Source: Bradyrhizobium zhengyangense (GTDB lineage Bacteria > Pseudomonadota > Alphaproteobacteria > Rhizobiales > Xanthobacteraceae). Taken from it: a DNA stretch of 64,000 nucleotides. Where the stretch lies: contig NZ_JAKLUA010000004.1 in assembly GCF_022012435.1 (NCBI RefSeq), forward strand, positions 434,001 to 498,000. Direction: 5' to 3'. The translations under genes were made by a program, and so were the position numbers. Shown piece after piece: positions 9,040 through 18,108 of the stretch. The notes beneath the pieces were generated by a model that saw only the letters and a list, made by a program, of their open reading frames with translations, was not told the origin of the DNA and did not search any database. The number at the start of each line of letters is the position of its first letter. The first letter of the stretch is position 1.

Positions 9040-9765
9040 CTACGCCACGATCTCGTGCAACACCTTCATCAATGCCCCCGGTGCCGTAACGTTCGGCGCG
9101 TGGCTGGCGTCGAGCTCGAAATAGCGCCAGCCCTGCTCGCTCCTCGCCCGCCTTGCGAATTGCCCGAACACATCACCGGGCGGGATGCGGGCGCAATAGA
9201 TGTAGCTGCGCGGCATTGCCGGCTCGCCGTGCTGAAGCTTCAGCTTCGTCTCGAAGCATTTGATCGGCATGTTGATTCGGCGGGCGTTGAGCCAATCGAG
9301 ATCGGCCTGTGGCGTATCAGGGGGCGGCGGGTTCGGCGGGATGCGATAGCCATCGCCGGCGGCGGCAGCCTTGCGCATCGGCTCGCGTCCACCTTCGTTG
9401 AGATCGAACAGCGACTGGCCATCGCGCGGCACGAAGGCGTCAAGATAGATCAATTGCGTCACGCGCTCACGCGCGCGATCGGCAACGCCCGTCGCGACCA
9501 TGCCGCCATAGCTGTGGCCGAGCAGCACGATGTCGTCGAGATCCTCGAACTTGATGACGCCCAGGATGTCCTGGATGTGCGTGTCGAGATCGACCGCGGG
9601 ACTGGCGAGATGCGATCGTTCACCGAGCCCGGTGTAGGTGGGCGCGACCAGGCGGTGGCCGGCCTGCGCCATCAGCGGATGCATCTTGCGCCAGGACCAG
9701 CCGCCGGACCACGCGCCATGACAAAGCAGGAAGGTTTTTGCGCGTGCGGCCATTGGCGTTTCCAT
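9040..9765 (-). CDS. Alpha/beta hydrolase, plant-esterase-like
   Basis: 241 aa soluble alpha/beta hydrolase. The oxyanion-hole motif HGAWSGGW is near residue 16, the nucleophile elbow GHSYGG near 100, and a histidine in DASHAPN near the C-terminus completes a likely Ser-Asp-His triad. The pattern resembles the methylesterase/hydroxynitrile-lyase-like branch found in plants and rhizobia. Substrate unknown. Start alternatives are ATG 9765 and ATG 9753. Confidence 0.85.
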   Translation of the reverse strand: METPMAARAKTFLLCHGAWSGGWSWRKMHPLMAQAGHRLVAPTYTGLGERSHLASPAVDLDTHIQDILGVIKFEDLDDIVLLGHSYGGMVATGVADRARERVTQLIYLDAFVPRDGQSLFDLNEGGREPMRKAAAAGDGYRIPPNPPPPDTPQADLDWLNARRINMPIKCFETKLKLQHGEPAMPRSYIYCARIPPGDVFGQFARRARSEQGWRYFELDASHAPNVTAPGALMKVLHEIVA

Positions 9766-9829
9766 CGTTCTTGTTTTGATGCGATGGAGTGTAGCAATGG
9801 GCCGCGCGATGTAAACGCCGCGAGCTGCC

Positions 9830-10261
9830 TCAGGCCGCGCGCTGTGCCTTCACCAGCACGGGCGCAAGCTGGCCGGCTTCCCGCCGCAGCTTGCTCGCCT
9901 CAAACCCGTGCATGCCGATCTGCCATTGCAGGCCGACGATCGCGCCTTTGGTCGGTTGCAGCAGAGCAAGCGAAGCAAACAGCGTCACCGGCAGCCACAC
10001 TGCGAGTTGCAGCCAGACCGGCGGCGCATAGGCGGTCTCGACCGCAAGGATCGCCGGCACCACGAGATGGCCGACCACGACCATGACGAGATAGGCCGGG
10101 AAGTCGTCGGCGCGCTGATGGAACAGCTCCTCGCCGCAATGATCGCAAGCGCTGGCCACCTTGAGGAAACGGCCGAACACGTGCCCTTCGCCGCAATTCG
10201 GGCACTTGCCGCGAAAGCCACGCCACATCGCCTTTGCCAGAGAGACTGAACCGGTCGTCAT
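9830..10261 (-). CDS. DUF983 family membrane protein
   Basis: 143 aa. An N-terminal zinc-ribbon-like segment has two CxxC pairs (CPNCGEG and CDHCGEE), followed by two hydrophobic helices (about 60-80 and 88-108), the DUF983 architecture. Function unknown. The ATG at 10261 has an AGAGG ribosome site; ATGs further upstream overlap the divergent regulator's promoter region. It is divergent from a MocR-type regulator and probably its target. Confidence 0.85.
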   Translation of the reverse strand: MTTGSVSLAKAMWRGFRGKCPNCGEGHVFGRFLKVASACDHCGEELFHQRADDFPAYLVMVVVGHLVVPAILAVETAYAPPVWLQLAVWLPVTLFASLALLQPTKGAIVGLQWQIGMHGFEASKLRREAGQLAPVLVKAQRAA

Positions 10262-10285
10262 GACGACACCTCTTCCGTTTTGATG

Positions 10286-10346
10286 ATCCATACAATAATA
10301 TCCTGCATCCATACATTCAAAGGATATGGGCCTAAATTGCATGGAT
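10286..10346. promoter_or_regulatory. Direct-repeat operator candidate for the MocR-type regulator
   Basis: ATCCATACA occurs at 10286-10294 and again at 10307-10315, exactly 21 bp apart (two helical turns). A third, inverted copy with one mismatch lies at 10338-10346 over the regulator start. On the minus strand TTGAAT (10314-10319) and TATTGT form a plausible promoter for the DUF983 gene across the repeats. MocR/PdxR-type regulators are known to bind direct repeats. Confidence 0.6.
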
Positions 10347-11717
10347 TGGACCCCTACAATTTCGGAGCTCTCAGGGCCGCGCTACCAGCGCATCGTCGAC
10401 GCAATGGAGGCCGACATCGCGACGGGCCGGCTGGTGCGGGGACAGCAATTGCCGACGCAGCGTGCGCTGGCAAAAGCGCTGGGCATCGACCTCACCACGG
10501 TGACGCGCGCCTACACCGAGGCACGACGCCGCGGCATCATGGAGGCCCGCGTGGGCCAGGGCTCGTTCGTGTCGGAGACCAGTGCACGCCGTACGGTCGA
10601 CCTGCCACATCCGGTCACGATCGACCTCTCCATGAACGTGCCGCCGCATCCGCTCGAAGCGCAGCTCGACGAGCGCATCATCGCCGGCTTTGAGGCCCTT
10701 CGCGCGCAATCGGGCCTGACCGCATTCCTGAACTACCAGCCGCCGGGCGGCAGCGCGCATGAGCGCGAGGTCGCCGCGCGCTGGATGCGTGCGCGCGTTC
10801 CCCATGCGCAGGCCGACAAGCTCGTGATCTTTCCGGGCGCACAGACGATCCTGTTCAACCTCCTCGCCCACCTCGCGCGGCCAGGCGACGTCGTGCTGAC
10901 GGAGGCCCTCACCTTTCCCGGCATTAAAGCGGCGGCTGCGCAGCTCGGCGTCAAGCTCGTCAGTGTCGCCATGGATGACGGGGGCATTTTGCCGGATGCG
11001 CTGGCGAAGGCCTGTCGCACGCACGGCCCGAAGGCAGTCTATCTCATTCCGACCCTGCACAATCCGACCACGGCGACACTCTCCGCCGAGCGACGCAGTG
11101 CAATCGCCAAGATCGTCCGCGATGCCGATACTGCCCTGATCGAGGACGATGCCTACGGGCTGCTCGACCGATCGGCCTCGCCGATTGCGAACCTCATCCC
11201 GGAGCGGACATATCTCGCGACGACACTGTCAAAATGCATCGCGCCGGCGTTGCGCGTTGCCTATCTCCTGGCGCCCGACGTCGACGCGCAGCTTCAGATG
11301 CGCGGCCATCTGCAAGCGACAGTGCAGATGCCGGCGCCGCTGATGGTCGCGCTGGTGACGCATTGGCTCGAGAACGGTGTCGCCGACCGCATCATCGCGG
11401 CCATCCTCAACGAGGCCGTCGGCCGCCAGCAATTGGCGCAGCGCGCACTGAAGGGGTTTCAGTTCCAGGCCAACCCCGCCGCGCATCATCTGTGGTTGCG
11501 GCTTCCGGAGGGATCGGGCCGCCGCGATGTCGCCGCGCAGCTGTTGCGCGATGGGCTCGCCGTGGTGGCCAGCGACTCTTTCGTGGTCGATGGCAGTCCG
11601 CCGAATGCTGCACGGCTGTCGCTCGGCGCCGCGCGCAATCGCGCGGAGCTGACGCAAGCACTCCGGATTCTGATCGGCACGCTGCAGAGGCCCGCGGATA
11701 CCAGGCAGATCGTCTAA
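10326..11717 (+). CDS. MocR/PdxR-type transcriptional regulator (GntR HTH + aminotransferase-like domain)
   Basis: 463 aa. A GntR winged helix lies at about 15-80 (LPTQRALAKALGIDLTTVTRAYTEA), followed by a fold-type I aminotransferase-like domain. The PLP lysine is expected in TLSKCIAPALR (about residue 303) and the PLP-contacting Asp/Tyr in EDDAYGLL. Such proteins sense PLP or an amino compound and are often autoregulated. ATG 10326 and ATG 10341 are both possible starts; the ribosome site decides neither. Divergent from the DUF983 gene. Confidence 0.9.
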   Translation: MGLNCMDWTPTISELSGPRYQRIVDAMEADIATGRLVRGQQLPTQRALAKALGIDLTTVTRAYTEARRRGIMEARVGQGSFVSETSARRTVDLPHPVTIDLSMNVPPHPLEAQLDERIIAGFEALRAQSGLTAFLNYQPPGGSAHEREVAARWMRARVPHAQADKLVIFPGAQTILFNLLAHLARPGDVVLTEALTFPGIKAAAAQLGVKLVSVAMDDGGILPDALAKACRTHGPKAVYLIPTLHNPTTATLSAERRSAIAKIVRDADTALIEDDAYGLLDRSASPIANLIPERTYLATTLSKCIAPALRVAYLLAPDVDAQLQMRGHLQATVQMPAPLMVALVTHWLENGVADRIIAAILNEAVGRQQLAQRALKGFQFQANPAAHHLWLRLPEGSGRRDVAAQLLRDGLAVVASDSFVVDGSPPNAARLSLGAARNRAELTQALRILIGTLQRPADTRQIV

Positions 11718-11723
11718 GGCGCG

Positions 11724-12002
11724 TCAGCCGCCTCGTCTCACGCTGTCGAGAAATTGCTCGCGTTCGCCAGGCGCGTAGCCCTGGGAATCCCGCGGATACA
11801 TTTCATATTCACCGTACGGTGCCGAGCGGGGATAGATCGCCGGCCCGGATGGTGCGTAGCCAAAGGCCGAAGCGGGGTCTGAGGCGCCTCCTCCCTGATC
11901 GGGACGAACAATGACATGCTGTCGGTGCGCATGGTGCACCGTAGCCGCGTTCGCAGAGCCCATGAGGGCGATCAAAAGGCTCGAAGCCAGAATCATACGC
12001 AT
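11724..12002 (-). CDS. Small secreted protein of unknown function
   Basis: 92 aa. An N-terminal signal peptide (MRMILASSLLIALMGSANA, cleavage after ANA near residue 19) is followed by a His-, Pro-, Tyr- and Gly-rich mature part. A GGAGAGA ribosome site precedes the ATG at 12002; the frame is open further upstream, but the signal peptide fixes this start. I do not recognise the mature domain. It lies convergent to the MocR gene. Confidence 0.7.
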   Translation of the reverse strand: MRMILASSLLIALMGSANAATVHHAHRQHVIVRPDQGGGASDPASAFGYAPSGPAIYPRSAPYGEYEMYPRDSQGYAPGEREQFLDSVRRGG

Positions 12003-12269
12003 TGCTGTCTCTCCAATCGACGGCCGCCCCGGCTCAGATACGAATGAGGTCCCGCCGTTCCAACAAGGAGCGGGTTCACGATTAGTCACTTCGGTGGCAT
12101 CACCGGCGCGGCGCACCTATGGTTGTTCTCCATTTTCCTGGGCGTATCGTTCGAAAATGCCCGACGATTGCAGGTCGCATTTGCGTGCAAGCATGCATTG
12201 ACCTCGACGTCCGCGGCTGTGCTATGCACGGTGCGGTGATCACGAGATCGCGACAACAGGAACTTAGGC

Positions 12270-13013
12270 GTGGAAACGTTCACGATTGCGCTGCTGCTGT
12301 TCGGCGCGCTGGCCGGCGGGTTCGTCTCGGGGCTGGCCGGGTTCGGCACCGCGCTGATGGCGCTCGGCATCTGGCTTTACGTGCTGCCGCCCTCGCTCGC
12401 GGTGCCCCTGGTGCTGATCTGCTCGGTGATCGCACAAACCTCGACGCTGCCATCGATGTGGAAAAGCTTTGACCTCTCGCTGGTGTGGCCGTTCCTGATC
12501 GGTGGGTTGCTCGGCGTGCCGATCGGAACCACGCTGGTCGCTTCGGCCGATCCAAAAGTGTTCAAACTGAGCGTCGGCGTCCTGTTGCTGATCTTCTCGA
12601 GCGCGCTCTACTTCAACAAAAAGCAGTTCGCCGTCACCTTCGGCGGCCGCATCGCCGACGGCGTGATCGGCTTTGCCGGCGGCATTTTGGGCGGGCTCGC
12701 CGGCCTGTCCGGACCGCTCCCGATCCTGTGGGCCAATATCCGCGGCTGGAACAAGCACGAACGGCGGGGCATCTTCCAGCTGTTCAATTTCACGGTGCTT
12801 GCGACCGCGCTGGTGCTGCAAACCGCCTCGGGCCTCGTCGCATTCAAGGTGGTGTGGCTCGCGATGGTCGCATTCCCGGGCACGTTGATCGGCGCATGGC
12901 TGGGGGCGCGCGTCTATCACGCCCTCAGCGACAAGCATTTTGGCGACGTCGTGCTCGGCCTGCTATTCCTCTCGGGCGCGACCCTGGTTTGGAACAGCGT
13001 CAGTGCGTTCTAG
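12270..13013 (+). CDS. TauE/SafE (TSUP) family membrane transporter
   Basis: 247 aa, about 7-8 hydrophobic helices; the duplicated TSUP pattern is visible (GGFVSGLAGFGTAL near the N-terminus and GGILGGLAGLSGPLP in the middle). TSUP proteins export sulfite, sulfoacetate or related anions; specificity cannot be read here. The GTG start at 12270 has an AGG about 9 nt upstream. Its stop overlaps the stop of the convergent ligase gene in a shared CTAG. Confidence 0.88.
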   Translation: METFTIALLLFGALAGGFVSGLAGFGTALMALGIWLYVLPPSLAVPLVLICSVIAQTSTLPSMWKSFDLSLVWPFLIGGLLGVPIGTTLVASADPKVFKLSVGVLLLIFSSALYFNKKQFAVTFGGRIADGVIGFAGGILGGLAGLSGPLPILWANIRGWNKHERRGIFQLFNFTVLATALVLQTASGLVAFKVVWLAMVAFPGTLIGAWLGARVYHALSDKHFGDVVLGLLFLSGATLVWNSVSAF

Positions 13014-14269
13014 CTCTTCTTCGCGAGCGCCATGCCGCCCGCGACACCGAGCACGTAGATCCAGCCCGGCGTGAAGTCGAACAGATGGGTGTTGAGCATC
13101 GAGGACAGCATGTTCTGCACCACGACCAATAGGCCGATCCAGCAGGCGAGCCCCTCGCCGCGGAACATCAGCAAATGCGCAAACCATAGCGCGTAGAGAA
13201 CCAGCACGCCCACCACGCCCCATTGCACCGCAACGCTCAGCGTCTGATTGTGCGGATTGCTGACGATCTCGCCGCGCAGCGGATCGGCCTCCGCATCCGC
13301 AGCCGCGCCTGCGAACAGAGCGCGGATCGAGCCGGTGCCGTGGCCAACCAGCGGCGCATCAGCGACGAAGCCCAGGGATTTCCGCCAGTACTCCAGACGT
13401 GAACCCATGCCGCTGACCTGCTTGTCCTCCACGCTCATCTCGTAGTCGCCCTGGAACTTCGCGACGGTTGCGCGCAGATGCGGCGAGACCGTCCAGAGTG
13501 ACACAGCCAACCACGCCATCGCACCCGCGGCCAGCAAGGCGGCGCGCCAACGCAGATGCAGGAGAGCAAAGACCACGAGCAGGATCGGCAGCGTCACCAG
13601 TGCCGTGCGCGAGACCACGACAAACGTCATATTGGCGAGAAAGCCGATCGCGATCGCGGTAAGCAGCATCGCGATACGGACGCGTCCCTCGCGAAACAAC
13701 GCCACGATCGGATAGATCGACGCAATCGCGCAGAGCCCGAACTCCTGGCTCTGGTCGATATAGTTGCGCACCGCGACACCGCTCTCGATCTTATACGGCC
13801 CGCGCGACAGATAGAGCTTCAGCGACAGATCGGGGTCAACAGCGACGGCGAAGGAGACCAGCATGACCAGCGCGCAGGATGTGAGAAAAGCCACGAACAC
13901 CCAGACGCCGTAGGGCCAACGCTCGAACTGGTAGATCAGAAGCGGGATCACCAGGAGCTTCAACACCGGTCCGATCGCATGAACTTTTTCCGGCCACGGG
14001 GCCTCCGACCAGAGCATGCCGACAAGCGCGAGGACCACCAGCGCGATCGGCAGCAGGCAGACCGGACGCAGCAGCGAGCGCGGGAAGTCGCGCAGATCGA
14101 GGAACGCGAAGGCAATCAGCCAGGGTATCAGCGCGAACGTCGTCCCGCTCGTCGTCCACGGCAGCAGCAGCGCGATCAGCGCGACAAAACGAGCCGGCGT
14201 GCGGTAGCGCGCCGCCCAGATCGCCGAGAGCCAGGTCGCCGGCCGCCCCTCGTTCGCCACTCCGCCCAT
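13010..14269 (-). CDS. O-antigen ligase / Wzy-like polytopic membrane protein
   Basis: 419 aa with 10-12 predicted transmembrane helices and a long periplasmic loop, the Wzy_C/WaaL pattern (VGHGTGSIR and the SNPHNQTL motif typical of O-antigen ligases). Likely joins or polymerises surface polysaccharide in the periplasm. The ATG at 14269 has a GAAGGG ribosome site; a GTG at 14290 is the less likely alternative. No other polysaccharide genes are adjacent. Confidence 0.85.
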   Translation of the reverse strand: MGGVANEGRPATWLSAIWAARYRTPARFVALIALLLPWTTSGTTFALIPWLIAFAFLDLRDFPRSLLRPVCLLPIALVVLALVGMLWSEAPWPEKVHAIGPVLKLLVIPLLIYQFERWPYGVWVFVAFLTSCALVMLVSFAVAVDPDLSLKLYLSRGPYKIESGVAVRNYIDQSQEFGLCAIASIYPIVALFREGRVRIAMLLTAIAIGFLANMTFVVVSRTALVTLPILLVVFALLHLRWRAALLAAGAMAWLAVSLWTVSPHLRATVAKFQGDYEMSVEDKQVSGMGSRLEYWRKSLGFVADAPLVGHGTGSIRALFAGAAADAEADPLRGEIVSNPHNQTLSVAVQWGVVGVLVLYALWFAHLLMFRGEGLACWIGLLVVVQNMLSSMLNTHLFDFTPGWIYVLGVAGGMALAKKS

Positions 14270-14341
14270 TCGTCCCTTCGACAATCCCACCCTCGCAGCC
14301 CGGCAAATTAGCCGGAGCCGCGGGGATGGAACAAGCCGTCG

Positions 14342-15745
14342 CTACGCAGGCTCGCGGGCCAGAGGCGCGCTGGGCTCCGAACTCACCGGCTCTTCAGCAT
14401 TCTCCGTCGGAGTCACCAGCCGCTTCCTGAACTCGCGGCGCAACAACCACAGGCTCTGGACGGCCTGGAGCGTCGTCGCCGCGTTCGATATGTACCAGAC
14501 GTACTCGATCCGAAAGCCCGGCCGCGTCGAAAGCCAGATCGCCGGCAGAGAATAAGTGAGGACGCGTGTCGCCGAGCTCCACAGCACCGGCTTGGTGTTG
14601 CCGAGGCCCTGGAACATGCTGGAGCAGACAAAGATGAATCCCTGCGCCACCATGTTCAGCGAGATCATTTTCAGAAACAGCAACGCGACCCTCATCGTCT
14701 CCGGATCATTCGAGAAGCCGGTGAGCAACAATCCGGGTGCGAGCTGCACGAAGACAGTGAGCGCGATCATCAAGACCGTCGCAATCAACGCCGCCCTGAC
14801 GAAGGTCTCCCGCACTCGCTCGCTGTTGCCCGCACCGAAATTCTGGCCCGCAATCGGCCCCGCCGCGAGGGCGACGGCAAGCGCCGGCATCTGGATCAAG
14901 CCGATGACGCGCGTGCCGATGCCAAATCCGGCCTGGGCCGCCGGACCGAGATCGCGCAGCACGTAATAGATCGCGGCCATGAAGATAAAGATCATCGCGA
15001 ACTCGCCGCCCGCGGGCAGACCGACATTGAGGATCCGTTTCCACTCCCGCAGCCGCGGACGCCATTGCTCCGGATGGAAGGCGACGTAGCGCTCCAGCCT
15101 GTGATAATAAGCGAACAGCATCAGCACGCCGATGAAGACGGCGATTGAGCTCGCAAGGCCCGCTCCGGCGACACCGAACGCGTGTCCGGTGCCCCAGCCC
15201 GTGATCAGGACCGGCGCCAGCGCGATGTTGAGGAGCACGGCGAGCACCTGCACCAGCATGCTCGGCCGCACGATGCCGGTGGCCCGCAGCGCGGCCCCCA
15301 TCACTTGCGTCACGAATTGCAGGGCCAAGGCCGGCATGAACCAGTGAAAATAGGTGGCGCCAGCCTCGATCGTGGCCGCGTCGACCGAGATCGCGCGCAT
15401 ATAGGGGCGCGCCAGCGCCAGGCCGCCGAGCAGCGTCAGCAGCCCGAACAGCACCGACAGCACGACCGACTGGTTGAAGATGATATTGGCGTCGTCGCGG
15501 TCCTTGCGGCCCACGGCATGCGCGATCAACGCGACCGCGCCGACACCGAGCATCTGCATCAGCCCGTTGACGAGGAAGCCGGCGTTGCCGGCCGCGGCGA
15601 CACCGGCAACAGCGGCGTCGCCGAGCCCGGACACGAAGTACAGGTCGACGAGTTGGCAGATCATGATCGTGATCATGCCGACCACGATCGGTGGCGCCAT
15701 GCTCAGAATGTGGCTCACGATGGAGCCGCGCGTCAGGTCCTTCAT
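14342..15745 (-). CDS. MATE family efflux transporter
   Basis: 467 aa, about 12 transmembrane helices in two homologous halves; begins MKDLTRGSIVSHILSMAPPIV, a typical MATE N-terminus. Expected to export cationic drugs or metabolites using Na+ or H+. A GAGG ribosome site precedes the ATG at 15745; the longer frame (to 15802) overlaps the ABC exporter gene by 4 nt. Transcribed with the ABC exporter upstream, suggesting one export operon. Confidence 0.92.
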   Translation of the reverse strand: MKDLTRGSIVSHILSMAPPIVVGMITIMICQLVDLYFVSGLGDAAVAGVAAAGNAGFLVNGLMQMLGVGAVALIAHAVGRKDRDDANIIFNQSVVLSVLFGLLTLLGGLALARPYMRAISVDAATIEAGATYFHWFMPALALQFVTQVMGAALRATGIVRPSMLVQVLAVLLNIALAPVLITGWGTGHAFGVAGAGLASSIAVFIGVLMLFAYYHRLERYVAFHPEQWRPRLREWKRILNVGLPAGGEFAMIFIFMAAIYYVLRDLGPAAQAGFGIGTRVIGLIQMPALAVALAAGPIAGQNFGAGNSERVRETFVRAALIATVLMIALTVFVQLAPGLLLTGFSNDPETMRVALLFLKMISLNMVAQGFIFVCSSMFQGLGNTKPVLWSSATRVLTYSLPAIWLSTRPGFRIEYVWYISNAATTLQAVQSLWLLRREFRKRLVTPTENAEEPVSSEPSAPLAREPA

Positions 15746-15798
15746 GTCATTCCATCCTCGACGACGTGACGGCAAGGCTTTCGCCCTGCCGCCGCGCG

Positions 15799-17598
15799 TC
15801 ATTCCGCTGCTGCGATATGCCCGAGCTCCACCACTTGGCGCTCGAACAGGCTGCGATAGATCCCGCCGGGCTTGCTCGCGAGCATGGCATGCGTGCCTTG
15901 CTCGACGATCTCGCCGCGGTCGAACACGAGAATGCGATCGAGGCTCTTCACCGTCGACAGCCGGTGCGCGATCACGATCGAGGTGCGGCCTTTCATCAGC
16001 CGCTCCATCGCCTGCTGGATCAGCGCCTCCGATTCCGAATCGAGGCTCGAGGTCGCCTCGTCCAGGATCAGCACCGGCGCATCCGCCAGGAAGGCGCGCG
16101 CCAGCGCAACGCGCTGCCGCTCGCCGCCCGACAGTTTGACGCCGCGTTCGCCGACCAGCGTGCCGTAGCCCTTCGGCAAGCGCAGGATGAAATCGTGCGC
16201 ATTGGCGAGCCGCGCCGCCTGCTCGATCGCCTCCAGGCTGGCGCCGGGCCGGCCGTAGGCGATGTTCTCGGCGAGTGTGCGGTGAAACAGGATCGGCTCC
16301 TGTTGCACGATCGCGATCTGGCAGCGCAGCGATTGCTGCGTTGCGAGCGCGATATCCTGCCCGTCGATCAGCACCTGGCCGCCGGTGACGTCGTAGAGCC
16401 GCTGCACCAGCTTGACGAACGTCGTCTTGCCGGAGCCGGAGCGGCCGACGAGACCGACACGCTCGCCGGCGCGGATCGTCAAGGACAATCCGTCGTAGAG
16501 CGGCGCGCGATGTCCGCCGTAATGGAACGTGACGTCGTCGAACACGATCTCGCCGCCTTCGATCGCGATCGGCAGCGCGCCTTCGGCATCCGCGATGCCG
16601 ATCGGCTCGTCATGGATCGCCACCAGTTCCTCCATGTCGTTGACCGAACGCTGGAGGTTGTTGATGTGCATGCCGACATCCCGCAGGTAAGCGTGGATCA
16701 CGTAGTAGCTCGTCAGCACGTAGGTGACGTCGCCGGGCGAGGCGCGACCCGACATCCACAGCAGCACCGAACCGCCGATCACGGACGCACGCAGGCACAG
16801 CAGCAGCGAGAGCTGCGACATGGCCGTGTAGTTGTAACGGAACCAGGTCCGTCGCACCCGCACGCGCCAGCGCTTGATGACGCGGGCGAGCCGCGCATCC
16901 TCGCGCATTTCCGCGCCGAACGATTTCACCACCGCGTTGCAGGTGAGCGCGTCCGCCAGCGTGCCGCCGACCTTGGTGTCCCAGGCATTGGAGACACGCG
17001 CGGTCGGCGCGATGTAGCGCATCGAGAACAGCACCGTCATCGTGACATAGGCAGCCGCGCCGAGCGCGATCACCGCACCAAGCGAGGCCCAGTGCACGCC
17101 GAGCAGGATCATCGATCCGATCAGCACCGCTAGCGACGGCAGCAGCGCCAGCAGGATGGTGTCGTTCAGCAGGTCGAGCGCCCACATGCCGCGCGTGATC
17201 TTGCGCACGGTCGAGCCGGCGAAGGAATTGGCGTGCCAGTCGGTCGAGAAGCGCTGCACGCGCAGGAAGGCATCCTGCGCGACGTCAGACATCAGCTTCA
17301 GCGTGAACGGCACGATCACCTGGAGTCCGCTCAGGCGCAGCACCATCGACGCAGCGCCCAGCACCACGATGCCACCCAGCGCCACAAGGGCGGCGTGGCG
17401 CGCATCGGGATCGGACGGCCCGCGCGTCAGCGCATCGACCAGATGTCCTGAGAACACCGGCATAAACAGATCGGCGACGGTCGCACCTAACAGGCCGACG
17501 GCGATGGCAAGCGCCCGCCCCGGCTGCTTCAGCCAGTGCCGGAACACAAAGCGCAGAACCACGCGGATAGCCGCGGGCTTTTTCGACAAGGCGGTCAT
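15799..17598 (-). CDS. ABC exporter, fused permease and ATP-binding protein
   Basis: 599 aa half-transporter. Six N-terminal transmembrane helices (about 20-330) precede an ATPase domain with Walker A GRSGSGKTT, signature LSGGERQ, Walker B VLILDEATSSLD and the His-switch IAHRLST. Likely works as a homodimer exporting lipid, peptide or drug. ATG 17598 (MTALSKKPA) is preferred; the frame opens to 17646. It leads the ABC-MATE operon and is preceded by a short leader frame. Confidence 0.92.
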   Translation of the reverse strand: MTALSKKPAAIRVVLRFVFRHWLKQPGRALAIAVGLLGATVADLFMPVFSGHLVDALTRGPSDPDARHAALVALGGIVVLGAASMVLRLSGLQVIVPFTLKLMSDVAQDAFLRVQRFSTDWHANSFAGSTVRKITRGMWALDLLNDTILLALLPSLAVLIGSMILLGVHWASLGAVIALGAAAYVTMTVLFSMRYIAPTARVSNAWDTKVGGTLADALTCNAVVKSFGAEMREDARLARVIKRWRVRVRRTWFRYNYTAMSQLSLLLCLRASVIGGSVLLWMSGRASPGDVTYVLTSYYVIHAYLRDVGMHINNLQRSVNDMEELVAIHDEPIGIADAEGALPIAIEGGEIVFDDVTFHYGGHRAPLYDGLSLTIRAGERVGLVGRSGSGKTTFVKLVQRLYDVTGGQVLIDGQDIALATQQSLRCQIAIVQQEPILFHRTLAENIAYGRPGASLEAIEQAARLANAHDFILRLPKGYGTLVGERGVKLSGGERQRVALARAFLADAPVLILDEATSSLDSESEALIQQAMERLMKGRTSIVIAHRLSTVKSLDRILVFDRGEIVEQGTHAMLASKPGGIYRSLFERQVVELGHIAAAE

Positions 17599-17687
17599 GA
17601 CATTATCCGGCCGCTGTTGGCGCGGGCCGGCTCCATCGATGGACACAAGCCGGCCGCGAGGGCCGAAGCAGCGTCACTTGAATTGGC

Positions 17688-17825
17688 TTACAGTTGGGAA
17701 GCGGAGCGATCGGGGTAAAAAATCCGATCGAAGCTGGCGGAAGCGGCCTCTAGGCGGCCAAGCAGGTACCGAGCCAGAACATCGAGCGCGGGCGTACGAT
17801 CTGCGAATGCGACGAAATCATGCAA
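17688..17825 (-). other. Leader region with overlapping short reading frames upstream of the ABC/MATE operon
   Basis: The frame from ATG 17821 to stop 17750-17752 encodes 23 aa (MISSHSQIVRP...) and has an ideal ribosome site (GGGGAGAG, 6 nt from the ATG). A second frame, from TTG 17825 to TAA 17688-17690, encodes 45 aa ending DRIFYPDRSASQL and looks more protein-like. The 3' part contains a 7 bp perfect stem (17707-17713 with 17724-17730) with a T-rich loop on the minus strand. Either a leader peptide or a small protein; which frame is used cannot be settled by reading. Confidence 0.4.
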
Positions 17826-17955
17826 ATCTCTCCCCGGTTCGATTGAAATGAGGTGCGCTTTATAGATGTGTGATTTGCAGTTTGCAACGGGGCCTGCGCG
17901 AGATCACGCACGAGTGTTGCATTTTGGTGCGAGGGGCTGCCGCCTCAATTGTCGC

Positions 17956-18093
17956 TGTCATGCCCCGCCTAGTGCGCAATTGCGCGCGGGGGGCGGGGCA
18001 TCCCGTGCGTCGCGGCGGACATGGTGAGAGCGAGCTCTCCAATGCACGCCTCCGGGATACTGGGGTGCCCGGTCGAGCCGGGCGACGACACCA
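17956..18093. repeat. Palindromic intergenic repeat (GTCATGCCCCG... type)
   Basis: A GC-rich, self-complementary block between emrB-like and the leader region. It starts GTCATGCCCCGCC, includes GCGCAATTGCGC, and ends with CCCGGTCGAGCCGGGCGACGACACC-type hairpins; CATCCCGTG/CTCCGGGATAC arms are also visible. It resembles the dispersed intergenic repeats of Bradyrhizobium. No coding potential. Confidence 0.5.
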
Positions 18094-18108
18094 AATATAT
18101 GGCTCGCG

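Noticed and set aside
12119..12472. Plus-strand frame upstream of the TSUP gene
   Set aside because: Crosses the promoter and the start of the exporter gene in another frame; no ribosome site or recognisable protein.
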